Both the position numbers and the translations under genes were made by a program. Positions 1-6,764 of a stretch of 12,955 nucleotides of DNA are shown piece by piece; position 1 is the stretch's first letter; the number at the start of each line of letters is the position of its first letter. Under the pieces are notes generated by a model. The model did no database searches and had not been told where the DNA came from. It saw only the letters and a program-made list of their open reading frames with translations. The DNA comes from an uncultured Oscillospiraceae bacterium (GTDB lineage Bacteria > Bacillota > Clostridia > Oscillospirales > Oscillospiraceae), in contig CAKTIN010000049.1 in NCBI GenBank assembly GCA_934565775.1, forward strand, positions 1-12,955. Reading direction: 5' to 3'.

Positions 1-126
1 GCCCTGGACAAGCGGAAGATCGTCATCGACGAGCCGATCAAGAACGTGGGCGTGTACACGGTCAAGTGCAAGCTGGGCTATGAGATCACCGGCGAGCTCC
101 AGGTGAAAATCGAAGAGACGAAATAA
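1..126 (+). CDS. rplI: 50S ribosomal protein L9, C-terminal fragment
   Basis: This is the last 41 codons of a gene that begins before the window, ending in TAA at 124-126. The readable residues (KRKIVIDEPIKNVG, then YTVKCKLGYEITGELQVKI) match the C-terminal domain of ribosomal protein L9, which binds 23S rRNA near the base of the L1 stalk; the pattern of hydrophobic residues around the IKNVG turn is typical. The next gene, dnaB, starts 33 bases later on the same strand, and rplI-dnaB is a widely conserved pair in Firmicutes, which supports the call. The N-terminal domain and start cannot be seen. Confidence 0.9.
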   Translation, partial: ALDKRKIVIDEPIKNVGVYTVKCKLGYEITGELQVKIEETK

Positions 127-159
127 CCGAAATCTGCCGTAAAGAGAGAAGCACGCACC

Positions 160-1500
160 ATGGATGAAGAATTACTGTCCCGCCAGCCGCCCCAGTCCCT
201 GGACGCGGAGCAGGCCGTCCTGGGCTCCATGCTCATTGACAGCCGGTGTATCCCGGACGTCATCGGGCTGCTGAAGCCGGAGGACTTTTTCCTGAAGCAG
301 AATCAGGAGCTCTACGAAACCATCTATACCATGTTCAACTTCTCCCAGACCATCGACCCCGTTACGGTCCTGGACGCCATGAAGGAGCGGGGTGTCTGGC
401 AGGAGAATTCCCGGGATTATGTGCTCCAGCTCATGGAGATCACCCCCACCGCCGCCAACGCGGTGGAATATGCGGGGATCGTCCGGGATAAGGCGCTGCT
501 GCGGAACCTTTCCGCGGCAGCCACGGAGATCAACGAGCTGGTATACGCCGAAGTGGGCACCACCTCGGAGATTCTGGAGATTGCGGAGAAGAAGATCTTC
601 AATCTGCGCAAGGGCGAGCGGGGCGACAGCCTGGAGCACATCGGCACGGTCCTGCACCGGGTCTTTGACCGGCTGGCAGAGCTGGCCCAATCGGACAGCG
701 ATATTCCCGGCCTGTCCACGGGATTGATGGACCTGGATCACAAGATCAACGGCCTGAATCCCTCGGACCTGCTGCTCATCGCCGCCCGGCCCGCCATGGG
801 CAAAACCTCCTTTGCGCTGAATATCGCCCTGAACGTGGCAAAAAAGTACGCAAAGACCGTTGCTTTTTTCTCTCTTGAGATGTCCCGGGAGCAGCTGGCC
901 ATGCGATTGATCTCCGGCGAGAGCTTTGTGGACAGCCAGAAGCTCATGACCGGCAAGCTCTCCGAGGACGAGTGGAATCAGCTGGCCATGGCCTCCGCTT
1001 CCCTGAGCCAGACGGACATTCGAGTGGACGACAACCCCTCCATCACCGTGGCGGAGATGAACGCCAAATGCCGTCGCCTGGATAATCTGGGTCTGGTCCT
1101 AATCGACTACCTTCAGCTGATGAACGCCTCCGGCTATGGCAAGGGAGGCGAAAACCGCGTCACGGTAGTATCGGAGATTTCCCGGTCTCTGAAGATCATG
1201 GCAAAGGATCTGAACGTTCCTGTCATCTGTCTGAGCCAGCTCTCCCGTGCCAACGAATCCCGCCAGGATAAGCGGCCGATTTTGTCCGACCTGCGTGAAT
1301 CCGGCGCCATCGAGCAGGACGCGGATGAGGTCCTGTTCCTGTACCGGGACGAATATTACAACGAGAATACCGAAGATAAGAACATTGCCGAGTGCATTGT
1401 GGCCAAAAACCGCCATGGCGAGACCGGAACCGTCAAGCTCCAGTGGCTGCCGCAGTACACCACCTTTACAGACCGGGAGTGGAAGCACAATGAACCGTAA
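160..1500 (+). CDS. dnaB: Replicative DNA helicase DnaB
   Basis: This 446-residue protein is the hexameric 5'-3' helicase that unwinds DNA at the replication fork (the family called DnaC in Bacillus subtilis). The N-terminal primase-interacting domain covers about residues 10-115, opening with SLDAEQAVLGSML, followed by a linker helix and the RecA-like ATPase domain from about 180. Walker A is ARPAMGKTSF at 209-218, Walker B is LVLIDYLQLM at 312-321, the sensor segment VICLSQLSR lies at 355-363, and the arginine-finger region AKNRHGETG is at 415-423. The length is normal for the family and no intein is present. The ATG at 160 is preceded only by a weak purine-rich site (AAAGAGAGAAG), so translation may partly depend on coupling to rplI. 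The end overlaps tilS by 11 bases. Confidence 0.97.
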   Translation: MDEELLSRQPPQSLDAEQAVLGSMLIDSRCIPDVIGLLKPEDFFLKQNQELYETIYTMFNFSQTIDPVTVLDAMKERGVWQENSRDYVLQLMEITPTAANAVEYAGIVRDKALLRNLSAAATEINELVYAEVGTTSEILEIAEKKIFNLRKGERGDSLEHIGTVLHRVFDRLAELAQSDSDIPGLSTGLMDLDHKINGLNPSDLLLIAARPAMGKTSFALNIALNVAKKYAKTVAFFSLEMSREQLAMRLISGESFVDSQKLMTGKLSEDEWNQLAMASASLSQTDIRVDDNPSITVAEMNAKCRRLDNLGLVLIDYLQLMNASGYGKGGENRVTVVSEISRSLKIMAKDLNVPVICLSQLSRANESRQDKRPILSDLRESGAIEQDADEVLFLYRDEYYNENTEDKNIAECIVAKNRHGETGTVKLQWLPQYTTFTDREWKHNEP

Positions 1501-2812
1501 GGTCCTGGCCTTCCTGCGGGAGCAGAAGCTCGTCTCCCCCGGGGACCGGGTGATCTGCGCCCTGTCCGGCGGCGCCGACTCCATGGCAATGCTGTGGTTT
1601 TTCCTCCAGTACCGGGAGGCCCTGGGCATCACCCTGGCTGCGGCCCATTATAATCACGGCCTGCGTGGGGCAGAATCCGACCGGGACGAGGCCTTTGTCC
1701 GGGACTTCTGTGAAAAGCACGCCGTTCCCCTTTTCCTGGGGCGCAGCACAGTCACCCCGGCAGGTAAAGGGCCGGAGGCCGCCGCCCGGGAGGCGCGGTA
1801 CCGCTTTTTTGACGGTCTGAACCCCGACGCCAAAATCGCCACCGCCCACACGGCCAACGATAACGCCGAGACCCTGCTGCTGCATTTGCTGCACGGCACG
1901 GCTCTGCCCGGCCTGGGCGGAATCCCGCCCCGCCGGGGGCGGTTTATTCGCCCCCTGCTGACCGTGACCCGGCAAGAGGTCCTGGCCTATCTGGAATGCT
2001 GGCACCTGCCCCATGTGGAGGACAGCTCCAACAGCCAAGCCCAATTTGCCCGGAATCGCCTGCGTCATGAGATCCTGCCCGTGTTGGAGCGGGAGAATCC
2101 CCAGCTGGTCCCTCAGCTCTCTGCCTGCGCCTTGCGTCTGCGAGAGGACGAGGCCTATCTGTCCGCCCAGGCCGCCCAGGCAAAGCAGTCTGCGGCCCGC
2201 CCGGATGGGCGGCTGTCCGTTTCCGCCCTGGCGCTCCTGCCCCAGGCCCTTCGGAGCCGGGTCCTGCGCCTCGCCCTTCGGGATTGGGGGCTGCCGGAGC
2301 CGGACGCCCGGCACCTGGAGCTGGCGGCGGCCCTGCTGTCTGCCGGTCCCTCTGCGGAGGTGCGGCTCCCCGGCCTGACCCTGGCCCGGGAATACGACGC
2401 CCTGGGCCCTGCCCGGTCCGCCAGTCCGCTTCCCCCCATGCCTCTCCCCTGTCCGGGAAGCGTACACGCCGGGCGCTTCACCGTCTCCTGCCGGGAGACG
2501 GTCCTTCCGGAAAATTTTGTAAATACGCCGTTCCAATTTGCAGTCCGATGTGATACAATAGGGCATTATGGCGCTTCCCTCCGACCCAGGCAGGCCGGGG
2601 ACCGGATCTGCCTGTACGGCGGATCGAAATCTCTTAAGAAGCTGCTGATCGACCGCAAGGTCCCCGCCAGGCTCCGGGCCTCCTATCCGGTCCTGGAGGC
2701 GGGCGGCCAGGTTCTGGCCCTGATCGGCGTAGCCGCCGATGTGCGGCTCCTGGTCTCCGCCGGCCCCGCCTGTGTTTTCACCGTTGTTCCGGATCCCGAG
2801 GATCCACAATAA
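1490..2812 (+). CDS. tilS: tRNA(Ile)-lysidine synthetase TilS
   Basis: This 440-residue enzyme uses ATP and lysine to convert C34 of the CAU-anticodon tRNA-Ile into lysidine, so that it reads AUA and is charged with isoleucine. The PP-loop SGGADS is at residues 26-31, HYNHGLRG at 53-60, ATAHTANDNAETLL at 117-130 and FARNRLRHEILP at 186-197, all hallmarks of the N-terminal ATPase domain. A C-terminal TilS domain is visible near the end (LRPRQAGDRI, then SKSLKKLLIDRKVPARLR). The reading frame is open further upstream, but the ATG at 1490 gives MNRKVLAFL, the usual N-terminus, and overlaps the dnaB stop by 11 bases, which suggests translational coupling. It is followed 22 bases later by hpt, the order seen in many Firmicutes. 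The gene is very GC-rich except for an AT-rich patch near 2510-2560. Confidence 0.95.
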   Translation: MNRKVLAFLREQKLVSPGDRVICALSGGADSMAMLWFFLQYREALGITLAAAHYNHGLRGAESDRDEAFVRDFCEKHAVPLFLGRSTVTPAGKGPEAAAREARYRFFDGLNPDAKIATAHTANDNAETLLLHLLHGTALPGLGGIPPRRGRFIRPLLTVTRQEVLAYLECWHLPHVEDSSNSQAQFARNRLRHEILPVLERENPQLVPQLSACALRLREDEAYLSAQAAQAKQSAARPDGRLSVSALALLPQALRSRVLRLALRDWGLPEPDARHLELAAALLSAGPSAEVRLPGLTLAREYDALGPARSASPLPPMPLPCPGSVHAGRFTVSCRETVLPENFVNTPFQFAVRCDTIGHYGASLRPRQAGDRICLYGGSKSLKKLLIDRKVPARLRASYPVLEAGGQVLALIGVAADVRLLVSAGPACVFTVVPDPEDPQ

Positions 2813-2834
2813 AGAAAGAAAGAGGTCTTTTTGT

Positions 2835-3374
2835 ATGCACCAGGATATTGAACGTATTCTCTTTTCCCAGGAGCAGCTCCACGCCCGCATTCAGGAGCTC
2901 GGCGCAGAGCTGACCCGGGACTACGAGGGGAAGAATCCCATTTTCATCGGGATTCTCAAGGGCGTCGTCATTTTCTTCGCGGACATGACCCGCGCCATCC
3001 CCGTTGACTGCCAGTTCGACTTTATGTGTGTCTCCTCCTATCTGGGCACCCAATCCACCGGCGTCATCAACGTCACCAAGGACGTCACCGCCAATCTGGA
3101 GGGCCGCCATGTGGTCATCCTGGAGGACATTCTGGACACCGGCCTCACTCTTTCCTATACCATCGCCTATCTGAAGAGCAAGCACCCCGCATCGGTCAAG
3201 ATCTGCACGCTGCTGGATAAGCCCGCCCGCCGGAAATCCGAAATTCAGGCGGACTATGTGGGCTTTACCATCCCCGACCTGTTCGTGGTGGGCTATGGGC
3301 TGGATTTTCAGGAAAAGTATCGCAATCTGCCCTACATCGGCATCCTGAAGCCGGAAGCCTATTCTGATCTGTAA
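2835..3374 (+). CDS. hpt: Hypoxanthine phosphoribosyltransferase
   Basis: This 179-residue cytosolic purine-salvage enzyme joins hypoxanthine or guanine to PRPP, giving IMP or GMP. The PRPP-binding signature VVILEDILDTGLT is at residues 93-105 with the adjacent acidic pair E97-D98; the flexible loop SSYLGTQSTG is at 67-76; the base-specificity lysine lies in LLDKPARR; and the C-terminal VGYGLDFQEKYRNLPYIG segment is typical. The frame is open upstream, but the ATG at 2835 gives the normal family N-terminus and has an AAAGAGG ribosome site at 2819-2825 about nine bases away. It sits between tilS and ftsH, a conserved Firmicute arrangement. In Bacillus and Listeria this protein has been reported to act with TilS on the ftsH promoter; nothing in this sequence tests that here. 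Confidence 0.96.
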   Translation: MHQDIERILFSQEQLHARIQELGAELTRDYEGKNPIFIGILKGVVIFFADMTRAIPVDCQFDFMCVSSYLGTQSTGVINVTKDVTANLEGRHVVILEDILDTGLTLSYTIAYLKSKHPASVKICTLLDKPARRKSEIQADYVGFTIPDLFVVGYGLDFQEKYRNLPYIGILKPEAYSDL

Positions 3375-3378
3375 GGAG
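3373..3378 (+). promoter_or_regulatory. Ribosome binding site that fixes the TTG start of ftsH
   Basis: AAGGAG lies ten bases before the TTG at 3389, overlapping the hpt stop codon. There is no in-frame ATG near the expected N-terminus, so this site decides the start. Confidence 0.75.
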
Positions 3379-3388
3379 CATCAAAGCA

Positions 3389-5242
3389 TTGAAGCAGCGA
3401 AAACTCATTCGTCTTTTCTCTCTCTTCTTCCTGCTCATCGTCCTGATCTCTGCGGGCAGCGCCCTGCTGTCCACCCTGAATACCGACGGAATTCCCTATT
3501 CTACGGTGGTGCAGCTGTTTCAGAGAGAGCAGGTCCGCAGCTTTCAGGTAGCGGACAACGTCATCACCCTGGAGCTGCGGTCCCCCCTGGACGGGAAGAG
3601 CGCCATCCGGGCCAGCATCGGAGACGAGGCCGCATTCCGCGCGGAAATGGGAGATCTCATCCAGGCGCAGCAGGAGGCCGGGATTCTGACCAGCTACGCC
3701 TTCAGCGCCCCCAGCACCCCGACCATGATGGAAAAGGCCATGCCTTATCTGATCGCAGGGCTGATTCTGATGCTGTTGTGGATCATCCTGGCCAACCGGG
3801 CCGGCGCCGCCGCTGCCCCCGGCAGCAGCTTTACCCGCGCAAATGTGACCATCGGCTCTAAGAAGAAGGTCACCTTCGCGGACGTGGCCGGTGTGGACGA
3901 GGAAAAAGCAGAGCTCCAGGAGGTCGTGGAATTCCTGCAAACGCCCGAGAAGTTCAAGGCCCTGGGCGCAAGGATTCCCAAGGGCTTTCTTCTGGTCGGC
4001 CCGCCGGGCACCGGCAAGACTCTGCTGGCCCGGGCCGTCGCCGGAGAGGCCGGGGTGCAGTTCCTGACCATTTCCGGCTCCGACTTTATGGAGCTGTATG
4101 TGGGCGTAGGCGCCAGCCGCGTACGGAATCTCTTTGACGAGGCGAAAAAGGTCGCCCCCGCCATTATCTTCATCGATGAGATCGATGCGGTGGGCCGCCG
4201 GAGAGGCGCCGGAATCGGCGGCGGCAACGACGAGCGGGAGCAGACCCTGAATCAGCTCCTGGTGGAGATGGACGGCTTTAACGAGAATGAAAACCTTGTC
4301 GTGCTGGCTGCCACCAACCGGGCCGACGTGCTGGATCCCGCCCTCCTGCGGCCGGGCCGCTTTGACCGGCAGATTCATGTGGGCATCCCCGTGGCCTCCG
4401 GCCGGGAGGATATTCTGAAGGTTCACGCCAGAGCGAAGCGCCTAGCGGACGATGTGGATCTGCACAAGGTTGCCCTGGCTACCGCAGGATTCACCGGCGC
4501 CGATCTGGCCAATCTGCTGAACGAAGCAGCGATTCTTGCCGCCCGGCACGGCCAGGCCGCCCTGAACATGGCCAATCTGGACGAGGCCATGATGAAAATC
4601 GTAGCCGGTCCGGAAAAGAAGAGCTGGCACATGACCAAGGAGCTCAAATACAGCACCGCCATTCATGAGGCCGGTCACGCCGTCGCCACCTACCGCTGTC
4701 CCCACAGCGATCCGGTGCACAAGATCAGCATCATTCCCCGGAATGAGGCCCTGGGCATCACCGTGCATCTGCCCGCTGCGGACCGCTTCAACCGGACCCG
4801 CAAGGAGATGCTGGAGCAGATCGTCATTCTCCTGGGCGGCCGGGTAGCAGAGGACCTGTTCCTGGATGATATTTCCACCGGCGCTTCCAACGATCTGGAG
4901 CGCGCCACGGACATTGCCCGGGACCTTGTGGGCAAATACGGCATGACCGACAGCGTCGGCCCCGTGTCCTACGCTAGTGACGGAGAGGTTTTTATCGGCC
5001 GGGATTACGAAAAGACCAAGTCCTATTCGGAGCGGGTCGCCGGTGAGATGGACGCCGCCGTCCGGAGCATTATGGATGAGGCCTATGCCAAGTGCAAGGA
5101 GATCCTGGAGCAGAATGCCGAGCGGCTCAAGGCCGTCACCGATTTCCTGGTGGAGCATGAGACCATGAACGGCTCCCAGTTTGCCGCCTGCATGGAGGGC
5201 AAGGAGATCCCCATGGACGCAAGCGGCTCCTTCTTCGCATAA
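3389..5242 (+). CDS. ftsH: ATP-dependent zinc metalloprotease FtsH
   Basis: This 617-residue membrane-anchored AAA+ protease degrades misfolded membrane proteins and short-lived regulators. A first membrane helix spans about residues 7-28, an extracytoplasmic domain about 30-115, and a second helix about 117-136. The AAA domain has Walker A GPPGTGKT at 204-211, Walker B IIFIDEID at 259-266, and second-region-of-homology arginines in RPGRFDRQ at 321-328. The protease domain has the zinc motif HEAGH at 426-430 and the third ligand aspartate in TGASNDLE at about 502. The substrate-gripping pore loop reads Y-V-G at 237-239 where many homologues have F-V-G, a conservative change. The start is TTG with a good ribosome site. 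The length and short C-terminal tail are close to normal. It is the last gene of the forward run. Confidence 0.97.
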   Translation: MKQRKLIRLFSLFFLLIVLISAGSALLSTLNTDGIPYSTVVQLFQREQVRSFQVADNVITLELRSPLDGKSAIRASIGDEAAFRAEMGDLIQAQQEAGILTSYAFSAPSTPTMMEKAMPYLIAGLILMLLWIILANRAGAAAAPGSSFTRANVTIGSKKKVTFADVAGVDEEKAELQEVVEFLQTPEKFKALGARIPKGFLLVGPPGTGKTLLARAVAGEAGVQFLTISGSDFMELYVGVGASRVRNLFDEAKKVAPAIIFIDEIDAVGRRRGAGIGGGNDEREQTLNQLLVEMDGFNENENLVVLAATNRADVLDPALLRPGRFDRQIHVGIPVASGREDILKVHARAKRLADDVDLHKVALATAGFTGADLANLLNEAAILAARHGQAALNMANLDEAMMKIVAGPEKKSWHMTKELKYSTAIHEAGHAVATYRCPHSDPVHKISIIPRNEALGITVHLPAADRFNRTRKEMLEQIVILLGGRVAEDLFLDDISTGASNDLERATDIARDLVGKYGMTDSVGPVSYASDGEVFIGRDYEKTKSYSERVAGEMDAAVRSIMDEAYAKCKEILEQNAERLKAVTDFLVEHETMNGSQFAACMEGKEIPMDASGSFFA

Positions 5243-5263
5243 CACCCACGAAGGCAAAAAACA

Positions 5264-5322
5264 AGCTCCCCATAGAGTAAGCACTCGAAAGGAAACGCTT
5301 CGAGGCTACCCTATGGGGAGCT
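5264..5322. terminator. Long structured hairpin, terminator between ftsH and the bactofilin gene
   Basis: Outer arms of 12 bp (AGCTCCCCATAG at 5264-5275 and its complement at 5311-5322) continue inward through GTA/TAC, GC/GC and CTCGAA/TTCGAG, closing on a nine-base loop at 5290-5298. In total 23 pairs form, broken by one A-C mismatch and two single bulged A residues. On the reverse strand the stem is followed by TG and six T residues (5256-5261), a strong intrinsic terminator for the bactofilin operon. Forward, only a short T run follows, so it serves ftsH less clearly. The nearly full-length pairing is longer than an ordinary terminator needs. Confidence 0.8.
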
Positions 5323-5344
5323 TTCTCCATGCCCCGGGGGGCCT

Positions 5345-6157
5345 TTATTCTGCGGTCCGGCAGGACTCCTGCACCGTTCCCTCTGCCGCCTCAAACCGCT
5401 CCGTGTATTCCACCCGGCCGATCCGGCAGCCCTTGCCAATGGTGACATCCCGGCCCCTTACCACATCGGCCGTCGTGTACGCTAGAGTCACGGTGTCCCC
5501 CTCGATCACTCGGACCTGAAGATTCTCCCCTTCTCCGAAATGGAAGTGCCTGCGCGCCGAATCCCGTCCGATTGAGATTTCCGAGCCGCCGATTTCCCCC
5601 AGGACGCTGCTGGGGCTGGCGTACAGTTGAATCCGCTCTGCGTTCAGAAGCCCCGGCACCTGGATCGTGCCGTCCACCCGGATTGCATCGGCCTCAAAAT
5701 CCTTTTCCACCCGGCACTTCCCGGCAATCTCCACATCCGCGCACTTGGCCGAGCCGGACAGGTGCATCGAGCCGCTGCACTCCAGATCAGCCCCCGTGAA
5801 ATCCCCCGCCAGCTCCAGCTTTCCGTTGATCTCCGCGTCTCCGCGGCAGGTCAGATCGTCGGCCAGCTTCGCGCTTCCGTTCAGCTCCAGCGCCTCGCAG
5901 CGCACGGCGCCACTTCCCCGGAAGGAGCCGTTGACCTCCAGCTCGCCGCAAGTGAGCGTTCCCTCCACTCCAAGGCTCCCGCTGCACTCCAGCTTTTTCT
6001 CGCACGTCAGTGCGCCGTCCACCTGCCCGGCGCCTGCGCTTGCAAAGGAATCACAATTCAGATCCCCCGTAATGTGGCCCTTGCCCAGGATCACAACCTT
6101 GTCATAGTCCCCGCCGGGGACCGCCTCTTTTGCCATAATCTTCAAATCCCGTTTCAT
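5345..6157 (-). CDS. Bactofilin family polymer-forming protein (YhbE/YhbF-like)
   Basis: This 270-residue protein is built largely of short glycine-rich beta repeats (roughly residues 25-200) of the form G-x-L-x-C...L-x-x-x-G, the right-handed beta-helix of bactofilins, which polymerise into cytoskeletal or membrane-associated filaments. The C-terminal part ([18 protein letters not shown], then [14 protein letters not shown]) resembles the tail of the B. subtilis YhbE/YhbF group as I recall it. There is no signal peptide or membrane helix. Cysteines recur at 35, 52, 70, 87 and 104, close to one per helical turn. The ATG at 6157 has an AAGGAGGT site six bases away and overlaps the stop of the DUF4004 gene by four bases (ATGA), so the two are co-translated. 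B. subtilis bactofilins of this group are linked to motility; the role here is not known. Confidence 0.85.
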   Translation of the reverse strand: MKRDLKIMAKEAVPGGDYDKVVILGKGHITGDLNCDSFASAGAGQVDGALTCEKKLECSGSLGVEGTLTCGELEVNGSFRGSGAVRCEALELNGSAKLADDLTCRGDAEINGKLELAGDFTGADLECSGSMHLSGSAKCADVEIAGKCRVEKDFEADAIRVDGTIQVPGLLNAERIQLYASPSSVLGEIGGSEISIGRDSARRHFHFGEGENLQVRVIEGDTVTLAYTTADVVRGRDVTIGKGCRIGRVEYTERFEAAEGTVQESCRTAE

Positions 6158-6543
6158 AACGATACCTCCTTCAGGTACTCCAGGAGATCCAGTTCCCGAT
6201 CTCCGTCCAGAATTTTAACCGCCTTCAGCTCCCGCAGGGAGAACCGGAGGGTCTGATAGTGCGTCGCCACCAGCAGGCGGCGGCTGGACTTTTGCGTCTT
6301 TTGCTTTTCCTGAAGCTCATCTGCCAATTCGTCCAGGGAAATTTTCTCCTTCCGCTCCAGGATCAGCTCCACCCGGCGGCACATGGGCTCCCGGCGGAAA
6401 AAGGTCTCCTGCCCGGTGGGAGTCGCCTTTCGGATAAACCAGCTCTCCGGGATCAGGCCCATGCGCTTCCACCGGTACAAGGCCCCATAGGAAATATGAT
6501 ACAGGGCCAGCAGCTCCTTTTTTGAGATCAGTTCTTCTTCCAT
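6154..6543 (-). CDS. YhbD-like DUF4004 protein with MerR-type helix-turn-helix
   Basis: This 129-residue protein starts with a MerR-like winged-helix segment ([20 protein letters not shown] at about residues 6-25, then [11 protein letters not shown]), followed by GQETFF and a helical region [10 protein letters not shown], matching the DUF4004/YhbD family. It probably binds DNA, but no target is established. The ATG at 6543 is chosen over an in-frame GTG at 6555 because a GAGG site lies six bases before the ATG, while the GTG overlaps that site. Its stop overlaps the bactofilin start by four bases. In B. subtilis yhbD also lies beside the bactofilin genes yhbE-yhbF, so the pairing is conserved across distant Firmicutes. 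It may regulate its own operon through the palindromes upstream, though TetR is an alternative. Confidence 0.82.
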   Translation of the reverse strand: MEEELISKKELLALYHISYGALYRWKRMGLIPESWFIRKATPTGQETFFRREPMCRRVELILERKEKISLDELADELQEKQKTQKSSRRLLVATHYQTLRFSLRELKAVKILDGDRELDLLEYLKEVSL

Positions 6544-6549
6544 TGCACA

Positions 6550-6553
6550 CCTC
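6550..6553 (-). promoter_or_regulatory. Ribosome binding site selecting the ATG of the DUF4004 gene
   Basis: GAGG on the reverse strand lies six bases before the ATG at 6543 and overlaps the alternative GTG at 6555, which therefore is unlikely to be used. Confidence 0.65.
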
Positions 6554-6579
6554 ACGATCTATGCTGCCTTCTCTTTTGT

Positions 6580-6592
6580 GTAACATTGTTAC
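6580..6592. promoter_or_regulatory. Operator copy 1 at the bactofilin promoter
   Basis: This is a perfect 13-bp palindrome, GTAACA-T-TGTTAC, lying at and just downstream of the predicted transcript start of the DUF4004-bactofilin operon. It belongs to a 15-bp exact direct repeat (TAACATTGTTACGCT) at 6581-6595 and 6608-6622. Confidence 0.7.
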
Positions 6593-6598
6593 GCTCCT

Positions 6599-6627
6599 AT
6601 CATAGCATAACATTGTTACGCTGTCAA
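6599..6627 (-). promoter_or_regulatory. Sigma-A promoter of the DUF4004-bactofilin operon
   Basis: On the reverse strand a perfect -35 TTGACA (6622-6627) is separated by exactly 17 bases from TATGAT (6599-6604), one change from consensus. The expected transcript start is near 6592, leaving a leader of about 50 bases. Such a strong core promoter carrying palindromes in the spacer and at the start point is typical of a repressed gene. Confidence 0.85.
6608..6618. promoter_or_regulatory. Operator copy 2 inside the promoter spacer
   Basis: This is an 11-bp palindrome, TAACA-T-TGTTA, between the -35 and -10 boxes. It is the second copy of the 15-bp direct repeat, 27 bp from the first. A protein bound here should block RNA polymerase. 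The 17-bp spacer argues against the MerR activation mechanism, which uses 19-20 bp spacers. Confidence 0.7.
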
Positions 6628-6703
6628 GCCCTGATTTTCTGAATTTCTCCCGTTTTCGTCCCCGGAGTGGAAAAAGAAAAATCCGCTGCTCCGCTGATTT
6701 TTG

Positions 6704-6732
6704 TTGATAAATCGGCAGGAATGCTATATAAT
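6704..6732 (+). promoter_or_regulatory. Promoter of glnS
   Basis: TTGATA (6704-6709) is separated by 17 bases from a perfect TATAAT (6727-6732). The predicted start near 6739 leaves a leader of only about 26 bases, too short for a T-box. A small inverted repeat (AAAAATC at 6677-6683 and GATTTTT at 6696-6702) abuts the -35 box; its meaning is unknown. Confidence 0.8.
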
Positions 6733-6749
6733 GGGGCTATCATCGAAGT

Positions 6750-6755
6750 GAGAGG
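6750..6755 (+). promoter_or_regulatory. Ribosome binding site selecting the second ATG of glnS
   Basis: GAGAGG ends directly before an in-frame ATG at 6756 and lies nine bases before the ATG at 6765. Only the second spacing is workable, so translation should begin MAETTES. Confidence 0.7.
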
Positions 6756-6764
6756 ATGTTTCCA

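Noticed and set aside
1466..2890. A 474-codon reverse open frame opposite tilS
   Set aside because: Low-complexity Gly/Gln/Arg translation typical of a shadow in GC-rich DNA; tilS is unambiguous.
5264..5322. Integron attC site, because of a bulged hairpin
   Set aside because: The conserved attC core bases are absent, and there is no integrase or cassette array; terminator function on the reverse strand is clear.
6599..6627. MerR-type activation of the bactofilin promoter by the DUF4004 protein
   Set aside because: MerR activators need a 19-20 bp spacer; this one is 17 bp, and the near-consensus boxes point to repression.
6733..6764. T-box riboswitch upstream of glnS
   Set aside because: The promoter -10 box ends at 6732, leaving about 26 bases of leader, and no T-box sequence is present.
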